From contig NZ_CANLER010000001.1 of NCBI RefSeq assembly GCF_947489715.1, positions 434,001-498,000 on the forward strand: a stretch of DNA of 64,000 nt, written 5' to 3'. This DNA is from an uncultured Roseovarius sp. (lineage in GTDB: Bacteria > Pseudomonadota > Alphaproteobacteria > Rhodobacterales > Rhodobacteraceae). The notes beneath the pieces were generated by a model. It did no database searches and was not told where the DNA came from. It saw only the letters and a list, made by a program, of their open reading frames with translations. The translations under genes and the position numbers were made by a program. Position 1 is the first letter of the stretch, and every line of letters starts with the position of its first letter. This document shows, one piece after another, positions 27,341 through 36,048 of the stretch.

Positions 27341-28588
27341 TCAAACCAGGTCGGGTTCGCGCCCCAATCGGTTGGCCAACTTGCCCACGGTCAGCCCCTG
27401 AACGACGATGGAAAAGATCACGATCAGGTAGGTGGCTGTCAGGATCAGCGGCTTCCATTCGCCATCGGGCAGTGACAGGGCGAGGGCGACGGATATGCCG
27501 CCCTTGAGGCCACCCCAGGTCATGATCGGGATCACGCCGGGCGAGAAACTTCGGAAGGGCCTGAGAAGCAGCACAGGGATGGCAACGGCGGCCAACCGTC
27601 CGAACAGCGCCAGCGCAAGGGACATTATGGCGGCACTGAGGAACGCCATCTCGAAGGCGATGGCGAAGACCTCGAACCCGATCAACAGGAAGAGGACCGC
27701 ATTCAGGATTTCGTCGATCAGCTTCCAGAAGCCGTCGACATAGCGGCGGGTCTCCTCGCTCATCCCATATTTGGTGCCGACATCGCCGATCAGCAGCCCT
27801 GCGCAGACTGCCATGATCGGGGCCGAGACATGCAGATAAACCGCCAGTTCGTAACCGCCAAAGGCCAGCCCCAAGGTCAGCAGAACTTCGAGCGAATAGT
27901 CATCAATCCGGCGCATGACCCGGAAGGTGAGCCAGCCCAGAACAATCCCCAAGACAGCGCCGCCGACCGCCTCTTGCAGGAACAGTTTGGCGGCGTCTGC
28001 CATGCCGCTGCCGTGGCTGTCGCCGCTTGGAAAGGCCATGCCGACAAGAACCAGAAAAACGACATATCCGACCCCGTCATTAAAGAGGCTCTCGCCCGCG
28101 ATCTTGGTTTCAAGAGATTTGGGCAGGTTGGCCTCGCGCAGCACACCCAGAACGGCTACCGGATCGGTTGGCGATATCAGCGCACCAAAGACCAGTGCGA
28201 GCAATAGCGGCATGCCCGTGATCCAGCTGAAGCCAAATCCGACAACCACGGTAGACAGGCCCACGCCGATGGTCGCCATCAGGAATACCAGCCGCCACTG
28301 TTCCCGCAGATCAGCGATTTTCACATGCAGCGCGCCGGCAAAGAGCAAAAGGCCCAGCATCCCCTCCAGCAAGGCATCCGAAAAGTCGATGCCTGTCACC
28401 ACGCTGCGGACCTGATCTGCCATACCAAGACTGGGCAGCACCAGATCCAGGATCAATACACCGAAAGAGGCCAGTAGCGCGACCACCAGGATGCCGATGG
28501 ACGATGGAAGCTTGAGAAACAGGTAGTTGATCGCGCCAAACACCCCGGCCAATACAATAAGCAACGAGGTGATCTGGAGAATATTCAT
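27341..28588 (-). CDS. Na+/H+ antiporter, CPA1/NhaP family
   Basis: A 415-residue inner-membrane protein with about twelve to thirteen transmembrane helices. It has the CPA1 signatures FGALISPTDPVAVLGVLRE (about 132-150) and ESLFNDGVGYVVFLVL (about 167-182), which hold the ion-translocating Asp residues in the NhaP fold. It exchanges sodium (or potassium) for protons and would support pH and salt balance in sea water. Unlike many NhaP proteins it lacks a large cytoplasmic C-terminal domain. Single gene, divergent from 28812. Confidence 0.9.
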   Translation of the reverse strand: MNILQITSLLIVLAGVFGAINYLFLKLPSSIGILVVALLASFGVLILDLVLPSLGMADQVRSVVTGIDFSDALLEGMLGLLLFAGALHVKIADLREQWRLVFLMATIGVGLSTVVVGFGFSWITGMPLLLALVFGALISPTDPVAVLGVLREANLPKSLETKIAGESLFNDGVGYVVFLVLVGMAFPSGDSHGSGMADAAKLFLQEAVGGAVLGIVLGWLTFRVMRRIDDYSLEVLLTLGLAFGGYELAVYLHVSAPIMAVCAGLLIGDVGTKYGMSEETRRYVDGFWKLIDEILNAVLFLLIGFEVFAIAFEMAFLSAAIMSLALALFGRLAAVAIPVLLLRPFRSFSPGVIPIMTWGGLKGGISVALALSLPDGEWKPLILTATYLIVIFSIVVQGLTVGKLANRLGREPDLV

Positions 28589-28811
28589 TACGGTCCTGCC
28601 TGTTTCCGGGTTTCAGCGCGAACTATCACGCGGCATTGTGCGACACCAGTCTTGGGACGGCAGTGCGCCAAATAGACGGGGCCGGCGATCATTCTGATCT
28701 GGGGTAAAAGACCGATGCCAATCTGATCTGGCAGGTTAGAGGTTGCAATTCCGGGCGCTGATGCTCTCATGTCGCTTTGATTTTTGTTCGAAATGAAAGG
28801 AAAAACGCGCG

Positions 28812-29447
28812 GTGTTTTCGGATCAGGCATTGCTGGCGCGGATGATTTGGGGCGCGCTTGCGCTGACCGCTCTTGTGGCAATGGGGCAGGCCCGCTGGTC
28901 ACTTGCTTTTGTGGCAATGGCGACGCTGAGCCTGTCTCTGGTGCCGGTGCTGATCGCTCGTTGGGCCGATGTCAAAGTGCCGCCCGGGTTCATTGCGGCG
29001 GTGGTGGTTTTCGTCGCAGCGACACTGTTTCTGGGCGAGGTTTTTGACTTTTACGAGAGGTTCTGGTGGTGGGACATCGTTCTGCACATAGGATCGGCGA
29101 TCGGGTTTGGTCTGGTTGGTTTCGTGCTGGTTTTCATGATGTTTCAGGGCGACAGGTTTGCCGCACCCCATTTTGCCATCGCTTTTTTCGCCTTCTGTTT
29201 CGCGGTGACCATTGGCGTTGTCTGGGAAGTGTTTGAGTTCATGATGGATCAGCTTTTCGGCCTGAACATGCAGAAATCTGGTCTGCTCGACACGATGGGC
29301 GACCTGATCGTGGATATGGTCGGTGCGGCCTTGGGGGCGACGTCGGGTTATGCCTATCTCAAAGGGCTGCAATATGGTGGTTTGACCGGTATCATTGACG
29401 AGTTTGTTCGCCGTAACCCACGGTTTTTCAAACGTAAACGCAAATAG
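28812..29447 (+). CDS. DUF2238-like integral membrane protein
   Basis: A 211-residue protein with six predicted transmembrane helices. The middle part DFYERFWWWDIVLHIGSAIGFG (keep in mind the WD..LH pattern) and VVWEVFEFMMDQLFG match the YjdF/DUF2238 family, where conserved acidic and His residues lie in the membrane. The positively charged tail RNPRFFKRKRK is probably cytoplasmic. Start is GTG 28812. Function unknown. It converges on selO. Confidence 0.7.
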   Translation: MFSDQALLARMIWGALALTALVAMGQARWSLAFVAMATLSLSLVPVLIARWADVKVPPGFIAAVVVFVAATLFLGEVFDFYERFWWWDIVLHIGSAIGFGLVGFVLVFMMFQGDRFAAPHFAIAFFAFCFAVTIGVVWEVFEFMMDQLFGLNMQKSGLLDTMGDLIVDMVGAALGATSGYAYLKGLQYGGLTGIIDEFVRRNPRFFKRKRK

Positions 29448-29459
29448 AGCGACGTGCTG

Positions 29460-30881
29460 TCAGGTGCCGCAAAAGGTTTCCTGAACAACCTCAGAGGGTT
29501 CCGGCGGACGTTGCAGATCAGCGGCGTCGGGCTGATCCTCATAAGGGGTGGCGAGCACGTCAAGCAGCCGGTTGAAAGGGGCAAAATCCCCCTCAACAGC
29601 CGCCTGAATCATCTGCTCGATCCGGTGGTTGCGAGGGATGAAAGCAGGATTGACCGCGCGCATCAGCGCGTCGGGCGCATCTTCGGCCTCCAAGCGCTTT
29701 CGCCATGTGCCTTCCCAGGTGTCAAAGCTGGTAGGGTCAGTGAATTGATCGCGCGCGTTGCTTTTCGATAAAGCCCTGAATGTATTGGTGAAATCGGCGC
29801 GTTCATTGGCCATTCGGGTCAGAAGGTCCGTGATCAGCGTCTCGTCTTCCGGGGTGGCTTGTGCAAGGCCGATCTTCTGCCCGAAGATCGCCAGCCAGTG
29901 CCGGTGGATAGTCTCGGGCATGGCATGCACGGCCTCGGTGAATTCCGCGATCGCCTTTTCGGTGTCGGGCATCAACGGGACCAGTGCGGTTGCCAGCTGC
30001 GCCATGTTCCAGACGATGATATTTGTTTGATTATCATAGGCATAGCGGCCATGCGCGTCGATCGAGCTGAACACGGTCTGCGGGTGAAAAACGTCGATGA
30101 AAGCACAGGGACCATAGTCGATCGTCTCGCCCGATATGGCGGTGTTGTCGGTGTTCATCACACCGTGGATGAAGCCCACGGACATCCATTGCGCGACCAG
30201 TTTGGCTTGTCGCTCGATGACCGCATTGAGCAGCTCCGTCGGGGTCTGCGCCTGTGGAAAATGTCTGTCGGTAACATGTCGGTATAACGTCTGTATCGCG
30301 TCGGTATCCTGGCGAGCGGCGAAATACTGAAATGTGCCGACGCGGATATGGCTGGCGGCCACGCGGGTCAGCACGGCACCGGGCAGGGCGCCGGATTCGC
30401 GGTAGATTTTTTCACCGGTTGCCACGGCGGCCAGGGCGCGGCTGGTAGGAATGCCAAGGGCGTGCATCGCCTCGGAGACCACGTATTCGCGCAGGACCGG
30501 GCCCAACCAGGCGCGACCGTCGCCCATGCGGGACCAAGGCGTCGGGCCGGAACCCTTGAGTTGGATATCACGTCGGGTGCCCTTGATGTCGATAACCTCG
30601 CCCAGAAGATTGGCGCGACCATCGCCTAGCTGAGGAGAGAAACCGCCAAACTGATGCCCGGCATAAGCCTGCGCCAAAGGTTCGGCCCCTTGGGGGACCA
30701 GATTGCCAGCAAAGATCTGGGCCTGTTCCTCGGGGGTGCCAGGGGTAAGGCCCAGTTCAGCGGCCAGTTCGGTGTTGAAACGAATGAGATGGGGTGCCTT
30801 GACAGGCATCGGGTCAAGGCGCGCGTAGAACTTGCTAGGCAGGCGCACATAACTGTTATCGAATGGAATATGCAGCGACAT
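29460..30881 (-). CDS. selO: Protein adenylyltransferase SelO (YdiU family)
   Basis: SelO is a pseudokinase that transfers AMP to Ser/Thr/Tyr of target proteins and is linked to redox stress. The 473-residue protein has [18 protein letters not shown] (about 69-86), [16 protein letters not shown], and the catalytic [23 protein letters not shown] (about 240-262). It is the third gene of a nucleoside hydrolase-GNAT-selO operon (6 bp after GNAT). Remarkably, residues in the segment [17 protein letters not shown] are encoded by the 11-bp repeat array at 30267-30310; the reading frame is intact across it. Confidence 0.93.
   Translation of the reverse strand: MSLHIPFDNSYVRLPSKFYARLDPMPVKAPHLIRFNTELAAELGLTPGTPEEQAQIFAGNLVPQGAEPLAQAYAGHQFGGFSPQLGDGRANLLGEVIDIKGTRRDIQLKGSGPTPWSRMGDGRAWLGPVLREYVVSEAMHALGIPTSRALAAVATGEKIYRESGALPGAVLTRVAASHIRVGTFQYFAARQDTDAIQTLYRHVTDRHFPQAQTPTELLNAVIERQAKLVAQWMSVGFIHGVMNTDNTAISGETIDYGPCAFIDVFHPQTVFSSIDAHGRYAYDNQTNIIVWNMAQLATALVPLMPDTEKAIAEFTEAVHAMPETIHRHWLAIFGQKIGLAQATPEDETLITDLLTRMANERADFTNTFRALSKSNARDQFTDPTSFDTWEGTWRKRLEAEDAPDALMRAVNPAFIPRNHRIEQMIQAAVEGDFAPFNRLLDVLATPYEDQPDAADLQRPPEPSEVVQETFCGT
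30267..30310 (+). repeat. Four tandem 11-bp repeats inside selO
   Basis: Units start at 30267, 30278, 30289 and 30300: GTCGGTAACAT, GTCGGTATAAC, GTCTGTATCGC, GTCGGTATCCT. Register is strictly 11 bp. Unit 2 is identical to unit 2 of the array at 7910-7953, and units 3 and 4 differ from theirs by only a few bases. The array is antisense to selO and codes for part of the SelO protein. Confidence 0.85.
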
Positions 30882-30887
30882 GTTTCC

Positions 30888-31334
30888 CTATATTTTACGG
30901 GACATTAGCATATAGTTCTCGCGCGGTTCAAACCGCAGGCGGGTGTAAAGGTTCTGGGCGCGATCATTGTCATGTGCGACCTCCAGATGCAGGGCCTTCA
31001 AGCCTGCCGCCCCAAGCGCTTTGGGCAACTGCCGGAGTACTTCTGACCCGATCCCGCGTCCTCGCACGCCAGGGCGAATGAAAAACTCGTCTATGAACCC
31101 GTCCATACCGGCAAATTCGATCGACCAGCCGAAACAGACGACGATGTAGCCGATGGGCGCGCGGCCCGGGCCGATCAGGTAGATGGCACCGTGGGGCGAC
31201 CCTTCGAGCAGCGGCATAAGAGCGTTACGCCGGGTCTCGGCGTCCATGCTGATGCCTTCCTCGTTGTGGTAGGCGGCAACCAGCGGGATCAGCCGGTCGA
31301 AATCCTCGGGTTTGGCAAGATTGAGGGCGGTCAC
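30888..31334 (-). CDS. GNAT-family N-acetyltransferase
   Basis: A 148-residue single-domain acetyltransferase with the acetyl-CoA loop RPGVRGRGIGSEVLRQL (about 91-107) and C-terminal HLEVAHDNDRAQNLYTRLRF. The acceptor substrate is unknown. Its ATG overlaps the stop of the nucleoside hydrolase gene by 4 bp, and selO follows 6 bp downstream, so the three are one transcription unit. The mixture of functions in this operon is not explained by a known pathway. Confidence 0.88.
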   Translation of the reverse strand: MTALNLAKPEDFDRLIPLVAAYHNEEGISMDAETRRNALMPLLEGSPHGAIYLIGPGRAPIGYIVVCFGWSIEFAGMDGFIDEFFIRPGVRGRGIGSEVLRQLPKALGAAGLKALHLEVAHDNDRAQNLYTRLRFEPRENYMLMSRKI

Positions 31335-32272
31335 AGGCGGGCCAATCTTTCTGTCAGGAGGTCAAAAAACCCTTGGGAATCGACGCCTCCGATGAATGTG
31401 GCGTTCGCTTTGCGATCCGTCACGCCCCACCAGTCAGCCACGGTCATGCCCATGGTCAGCTCGGATGTGGTCTCGATCTCGACGTTGATATGCCGTCCAG
31501 AAAAGAGGTCGGGCTGGATCAGGTAGGCGATCACGCAGGGATCGTGCAATGGCGCGCCTTCGGAGCCGTATTTCTCGCGGTCGTATCTTTCAAAGAAATC
31601 GGTCATTTGCGCAACGGCGGTGCCAACGGGCGTGGCGAGGGCGCGCAAAGCTTTATTCCGGGGTTTGGTCACCAGCACCTGATGGGTCACGTCCAGCGGC
31701 ATCGCCACGATAGGCACACCGGAGGTAAAGACGATATCAGCGGCCTGTGGGTCGACATAGATGTTGAATTCAGCCGTGGGCGTGACATTGCCAACCTCAA
31801 AATATGCACCGCCCATCAGGACGATTTCATGAACCTTTTCAACGATATCAGGTGCCTTGTTGAACGCTGTCGCGATGTTGGTAAGCGGGCCAATGGGGCA
31901 GAGCGTGACCGACCCCGCAGGCTGGGTGCGCAATGTGTCGATGATAAAGTCGACAGCGTGCCCGTCACTCAGCGGCATCTGCGGGTCTGGCAGGTCAGGA
32001 CCATCAAGGCCAGTGCGCCCGTGAACATGCTCGGCCGTGACCAGTTCGCGGCCCATCGGACGATCGCACCCGGCATAGACGGGCACATCAGTTTTACCTG
32101 CCAACTCACAGATAATACGTGCATTTTTAGATGTCAGCTCCAGTGGAACATTGCCTGCAACGCAGGTGATGCCTAGCAGATCGATCTCTTGCGGGCTGGC
32201 CAGCGCCAGCAGGATGGCAACGGCGTCATCCTGACCGGGATCGGTGTCGATGATGATTTTGCGTGGGGACAT
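31331..32272 (-). CDS. Inosine-uridine preferring nucleoside hydrolase family
   Basis: The 313-residue enzyme belongs to the IU-nucleoside hydrolases, which cut the N-glycosidic bond of ribonucleosides using a bound Ca2+. The N-terminal DTDPGQDDAVAILLAL (about 8-23) supplies the metal-binding aspartates, and GPLTNIATAF and VLMGGAYFEVGNVTP are family motifs. It probably serves purine/pyrimidine salvage. I chose ATG 32272 (MSPRKIIIDTDPG) since the 20 residues upstream do not fit the family. First gene of the operon with GNAT and selO. Confidence 0.9.
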   Translation of the reverse strand: MSPRKIIIDTDPGQDDAVAILLALASPQEIDLLGITCVAGNVPLELTSKNARIICELAGKTDVPVYAGCDRPMGRELVTAEHVHGRTGLDGPDLPDPQMPLSDGHAVDFIIDTLRTQPAGSVTLCPIGPLTNIATAFNKAPDIVEKVHEIVLMGGAYFEVGNVTPTAEFNIYVDPQAADIVFTSGVPIVAMPLDVTHQVLVTKPRNKALRALATPVGTAVAQMTDFFERYDREKYGSEGAPLHDPCVIAYLIQPDLFSGRHINVEIETTSELTMGMTVADWWGVTDRKANATFIGGVDSQGFFDLLTERLARL

Positions 32273-32649
32273 TTGGAGCGCTTCTGGTTGTTTGATCGGA
32301 CCATGACGGGGCGGCCCCGAAATGTCCACCACGCAGGTTTTGAGCGGCTGATTTCTGCGGGTTTTCCGGTGGCGAATATGTGCGCAGATCGTGTGAGATT
32401 AGCCCCAAATTTTTCGACGGTCACCCTTGGCGCTGCGTGCATAGGTTTACTTGGATGATCAAAACCAAAGAAACGCAGGATTAGCGCTGTTTCGTCAACA
32501 GACGCCGGGGATTTCCGTGATTTGTTTCGAGTGGCGCGACAAAGAAGGGCACGATGCCCATTTGTCAAAAATGTTAATCAAAATCTAAGAACGTTGCGTT
32601 TCGAAATCAGCGGCTTATCAGAGGCTGCTCGATGCTGTAGCCATGCCGG
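32273..32649. other. Spacer without a recognised gene
   Basis: These 377 bp lie between the divergent nucleoside hydrolase and membrane-protein genes. GC is lower than in the neighbouring genes, especially around 32560-32620. Both promoters must be here, but I could not assign them, and no repeat, hairpin terminator or RNA gene was evident. Confidence 0.4.
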
Positions 32650-33300
32650 ATGTATTTTTCCGAGTCCCACACCGCCATATCCGGGGCACGCACGCCGACT
32701 TGGCTGTTGCTGCTTCCCGCAATTTGCGCTGCAACGCTGATCCTGATTGCTGCCGTGCAGCCCTGGATCACGCTGACGCAGGCGTTCCGTGATGTGCAGG
32801 CCGTTGTCTACAAGATCGAGAACCGTGATCTGATCCCGCTGGCGGGGTTCCTGTCGAATTTCGGGATCATGGCCTGGGTTGCGACCTTTGCGATCTCTGG
32901 GTTTTCGGCGCTAATGATCCGGTCAAAACGGCAAACCGTCTTGTTGGGGTCGCTTTCGATTCTGACGCTGGTGCTGGCGCTGGATGATTTTTTCATCATT
33001 CACGAGCGGGTCGGACCGAAAAATCTGGGCATTCCTGAAAAGCTGTTTTTCCTGACCTATGGTCTGTCGGCGATTGCGATTGTCATCGCCTTCTTCAAAG
33101 ATATTCGCGACATGGCAGGCGATCTGTTGCTGATTGCCTTCATTTGCTTTTTCACCAGTGTGACGGTTGACGCTTTCTATATTCTGGACGGTGTGCCGCA
33201 TCGGTTGTTGGAAGATGGAGCCAAGCTGGTGGGTATCGCCTATTGGTGTGCCTTTTGCAGCCGTCTTGCCTGGTGCAGTCTTGAGGCTGACAGGCGCTGA
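32650..33300 (+). CDS. Integral membrane protein of unknown function
   Basis: A 216-residue protein with about five to six hydrophobic helices (roughly 18-40, 68-90, 100-115, 135-150, 158-175, 190-205). Acidic residues sit inside or next to helices (LDDFFIIHERVG, LVLALDDFF), which could be ion- or metal-binding. No family is recognised. It is 100 bp upstream of the PLP enzyme on the same strand; co-transcription is possible but not shown by overlap. Confidence 0.65.
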   Translation: MYFSESHTAISGARTPTWLLLLPAICAATLILIAAVQPWITLTQAFRDVQAVVYKIENRDLIPLAGFLSNFGIMAWVATFAISGFSALMIRSKRQTVLLGSLSILTLVLALDDFFIIHERVGPKNLGIPEKLFFLTYGLSAIAIVIAFFKDIRDMAGDLLLIAFICFFTSVTVDAFYILDGVPHRLLEDGAKLVGIAYWCAFCSRLAWCSLEADRR

Positions 33301-33400
33301 CGCGCTGCTTCTCTGGGCAAGCGGGTCAATGGCATTTCCTTAAGAGGCGTTTTACGGCACTCTGGAGGCGAAAGTCCGGAACTGTCGGAGGGGCGGGTGC

Positions 33401-34414
33401 ATGACCAATATCTTTGACCAACTGGCGCAATTTCCGATTGCCCCGTTTCTGACGGGTCCGACCGCGCTGGAGCGTCTGGATCGCCTATCGGATCATCTGG
33501 GTGTCGATCTGTGGATCAAGCGGGATGATCTGACCGGTCTTGGCGGCGGCGGCAACAAGATCCGGCAATTGCAGTATTATCTGGGCGCGGCGCAGGCTGA
33601 AGGTGCCGATACGGTGCTGATCACAGGGGCGGTACAGTCGAACTATGTGCGTTCGGCTGCGGCGGCGGCGGCAAAATGCGGCATGAAAGCGGTCTTGCAG
33701 CTTGAAGATCGCGTGCCGGGCAAGGGAGCGATCTACCGAACTTCGGGCAATGTTTTGTTGGGGCAGCTTCTGGGGGCCGAGCATATCCACTATCCCGAGG
33801 GCGAAGACGAGGCGGGGGCCGATCAGGCTTTGCGCGATCACGCCGATGCGCTGCGGGCGCAGGGCAGGGTGCCTTATGTCATTCCGCTGGGGCTCAAGAA
33901 CAAACCTTTGGGTGCGCTTGGGTACATGGATGCGGCGCGCGAGGCGCTGGTGCAGAAAGGCGATTTCGAGGTGGTCGTGATCCCATCGGGCAGCGGGGCC
34001 ACGCATATGGGATTTCTAGCTGGTCTGCGGGCGCTTGGATCGCAGGTGCCGGTGCATGGCATCTGTGTGCGCCGCGACGCGGAGGCACAAACAGCGCGAT
34101 TGCAGGAGGTTGCAGATCGGCTGGCAGCCTTGTTGGGGGCTGAGGGTTGGATCACGAGAGCGGACATTCAGGTCTATGATGGCGCGTTAGCCCCGGGATA
34201 TGGCCGTGTTGGCCCCAAGACCCGTGACGCGATACGGCTGATGGCCGAGCAGGAGGGGTTGTTCCTGGATCCGGTCTATTCGGGCAAATGCTTCGCCGGG
34301 CTGGTTGACCTTGTGCAGAATGGCTCGATCGCCAGTGGTGCACGGGTTCTCTTTGTCCACACCGGTGGTTTCCCGGCACTTTTTGCCTATCAGGATGATG
34401 TGCTGAACCTGTGA
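33401..34414 (+). CDS. PLP-dependent D-cysteine desulfhydrase / ACC deaminase family
   Basis: The 337-residue enzyme is a fold-type II PLP protein. The PLP lysine is in GGGGNKIRQLQYYLG (about residues 48-62), and QSNYVRSAAAAAAKCGM and PSGSGATHMGFLAGL (phosphate-binding) are family motifs. Characterised relatives are D-cysteine desulfhydrase (DcyD), which gives pyruvate, H2S and ammonia, ACC deaminase, and L-cysteate sulfo-lyase (CuyA) of Roseobacter species. No cuyR/cuyZ neighbours are present, so I keep the general call. A strong ribosome site (GGAGGGGCGGGTGCATG) marks the start. Confidence 0.85.
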   Translation: MTNIFDQLAQFPIAPFLTGPTALERLDRLSDHLGVDLWIKRDDLTGLGGGGNKIRQLQYYLGAAQAEGADTVLITGAVQSNYVRSAAAAAAKCGMKAVLQLEDRVPGKGAIYRTSGNVLLGQLLGAEHIHYPEGEDEAGADQALRDHADALRAQGRVPYVIPLGLKNKPLGALGYMDAAREALVQKGDFEVVVIPSGSGATHMGFLAGLRALGSQVPVHGICVRRDAEAQTARLQEVADRLAALLGAEGWITRADIQVYDGALAPGYGRVGPKTRDAIRLMAEQEGLFLDPVYSGKCFAGLVDLVQNGSIASGARVLFVHTGGFPALFAYQDDVLNL

Positions 34415-34533
34415 TTCATCTGGCCCTTATGAGCGGGGCGATGGATAAGGGTTTGTTTGCGGCCAAACCGTCAAGTCGCAGCGTTTTCTTCCTTTCTGAA
34501 CCCTTTCTCATCCTATGCCGAAAGGGACCGCGC

Positions 34534-35433
34534 TTAGGGTGCAGGATGAACACCTTCTGCAAACTGGTCGCGCAGCCAGTTCTCAAAAAGTTCGACCTCT
34601 GGGCGCGGTGCGCGTTTGGATGGACGGCGCATCAGGTAGTGCGCATCGGGAAAGGGTATCGGCGCTCCCACTGATAAAACGCCCGGTGCGGTGCTGCTTT
34701 GCCCTTCGACTAGGCGGGCCATCACCATGGCATAGCCGCCACCATTGGCAACCAGTTGCATGGCTGAAATCGTGGTATCCACGAAATACTGCGGCACATC
34801 GGAAAGCATGGTGCAGTTGTTGGCACCAAAGTAGCGTTCCCAATTGCTTTCATGTCCCAGGATGTGGATTAGTGGACCTTGCAGAAAATCCGTGGCCTCT
34901 CTGACCGTTTCTTTCTTGTTTGCGGCGCATATAGGTACGATAAATTCATCTGACAGTTTTTCTGACTGCGCATCTGTCCAGTTTCCGCGACCAAGGCGCA
35001 GTTCGACATCAACCCCTTCCAAATTTGTCGTTTCTGACCAAGTATGCGTCAGCAGGCGCAGATCAATCTCCGGAAAATCCCGTTTGAAACGCGGTAGATG
35101 TGGCGCCAGCCAGTGTGTTGCGGTCGAAATCGGCGCTTTGACCGTGATCATCCTTGTCGTTATCGGTCCGAACAGGGTGGCCGAAGCCAGGTCGATATCC
35201 GCCATCGCCTGCCGCACGGTCGTCACATAGGCCTGTCCGATTTCCGTAAGGGTCAAGTGGCGGGCGCGCCGGATAAAAAGCTTGCTTCCAAGCCTTTCTT
35301 CAAGTGACCGGATATGGAGGCTTACCGCCGTCTGGGTCAGGCCCAGTTCGGTACTGGCTTCGGTGAAGTTGAGGTGCCGGGCTGCGGCCTCGAAACTGCG
35401 CAGCCAGGTCAGGTTTATTTGCTGTTTCGCCAT
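34534..35433 (-). CDS. LysR-family transcriptional regulator
   Basis: The 299-residue regulator has the N-terminal LysR helix-turn-helix (LTWLRSFEAAARHLNFTEASTELGLTQTAVSLHIRSLE; only the first 60 residues) and a periplasmic-binding-protein-like effector domain (about 90-290) resembling GcvA-type members. It is divergent from the cupin-dehydrogenase-aldehyde dehydrogenase operon with 119 bp of AT-rich spacer, the classical layout of a LysR regulator and its target. The inducer is unknown. Confidence 0.9.
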   Translation of the reverse strand: MAKQQINLTWLRSFEAAARHLNFTEASTELGLTQTAVSLHIRSLEERLGSKLFIRRARHLTLTEIGQAYVTTVRQAMADIDLASATLFGPITTRMITVKAPISTATHWLAPHLPRFKRDFPEIDLRLLTHTWSETTNLEGVDVELRLGRGNWTDAQSEKLSDEFIVPICAANKKETVREATDFLQGPLIHILGHESNWERYFGANNCTMLSDVPQYFVDTTISAMQLVANGGGYAMVMARLVEGQSSTAPGVLSVGAPIPFPDAHYLMRRPSKRAPRPEVELFENWLRDQFAEGVHPAP

Positions 35434-35446
35434 GATCTATCACCAA

Positions 35447-35476
35447 TTTATTTATGTGATAAACCAGTTTATTTAT
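35447..35476. promoter_or_regulatory. Candidate LysR operator in divergent promoter
   Basis: The spacer holds two direct copies of TTTATTTAT (35447-35455 and 35468-35476), 21 bp apart, about two helix turns. Between them lies TTTATGTGATAAA (35451-35463), a 13-bp T-N11-A dyad of the LysR-box type. Its position, 14-30 bp before the LysR start and about 80-100 bp before the cupin start, fits autoregulation plus activation of the divergent operon. Confidence 0.6.
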
Positions 35477-35552
35477 CATTTTTATTTTCCGCGCAAGTAA
35501 GTGATGCTGGCCGATAACGCAGTTCTTAGCTTTGGATGCAGGAGCATTTTTC

Positions 35553-35999
35553 ATGCCAGCTCTCTCGCCCGACCGGATTGGTGATCGCGTCGCCAACTTG
35601 ACAGAAAAACCCGCCGTACTAGGCGCCGGTTTCGTCGTCGATCTTGCAGATGAACCGGTGGAAGGCGGGTTTGATCCCACCTTTGGCAATGTCACATGGC
35701 AAACCCTGATTTCAGGCGACAAAACGGACTCGAATGGTCTGATCCTCGGGGTCGCCACTTTTCCGCCTGAGGGGCTTTTGCACCCGCACCGACACACAAC
35801 GCCTGAGTTTTACTTCTGCACCGCCGGATCCGGTATCGTGGCGATGGATGGCGTTGATTACCCGATTGAACCCGGATCAGCCGTATTTATCCCCTCGGAT
35901 GTCGAACACGGTGTTGTGGCAGGGCCGGAGGGTTTGAAATTTGTCTACGGCTTCGGTGAGGACGCTTTTTCGGCGATCGAGTACAGGTTTTGCGCCTGA
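35553..35999 (+). CDS. Cupin-domain protein
   Basis: A 148-residue cupin with the metal-binding motif 1 PHRHTTPEFYFCTAGSG (about 76-92) and motif 2 PGSAVFIPSDVEHGV near 111. The His/His/Glu/His metal ligands of cupins are all in place, so it may be an isomerase, dioxygenase or sensor of a sulfur or sugar compound. Start is ATG 35553, 9 nt after AGGAG; a TTG upstream in frame is not needed. First gene of an operon with the dehydrogenase (49 bp) and aldehyde dehydrogenase. Confidence 0.82.
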   Translation: MPALSPDRIGDRVANLTEKPAVLGAGFVVDLADEPVEGGFDPTFGNVTWQTLISGDKTDSNGLILGVATFPPEGLLHPHRHTTPEFYFCTAGSGIVAMDGVDYPIEPGSAVFIPSDVEHGVVAGPEGLKFVYGFGEDAFSAIEYRFCA

Positions 36000-36048
36000 T
36001 CTGTGTTGCTGTTTGTGCTGCCGCCCAAAAACAGAAAAGGAAAGCAAA

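Noticed and set aside
33401-34414. Firm call as L-cysteate sulfo-lyase CuyA
   Set aside because: The family fits, but the usual cuyR/cuyZ neighbours are absent, and sequence alone does not separate it from D-cysteine desulfhydrase.
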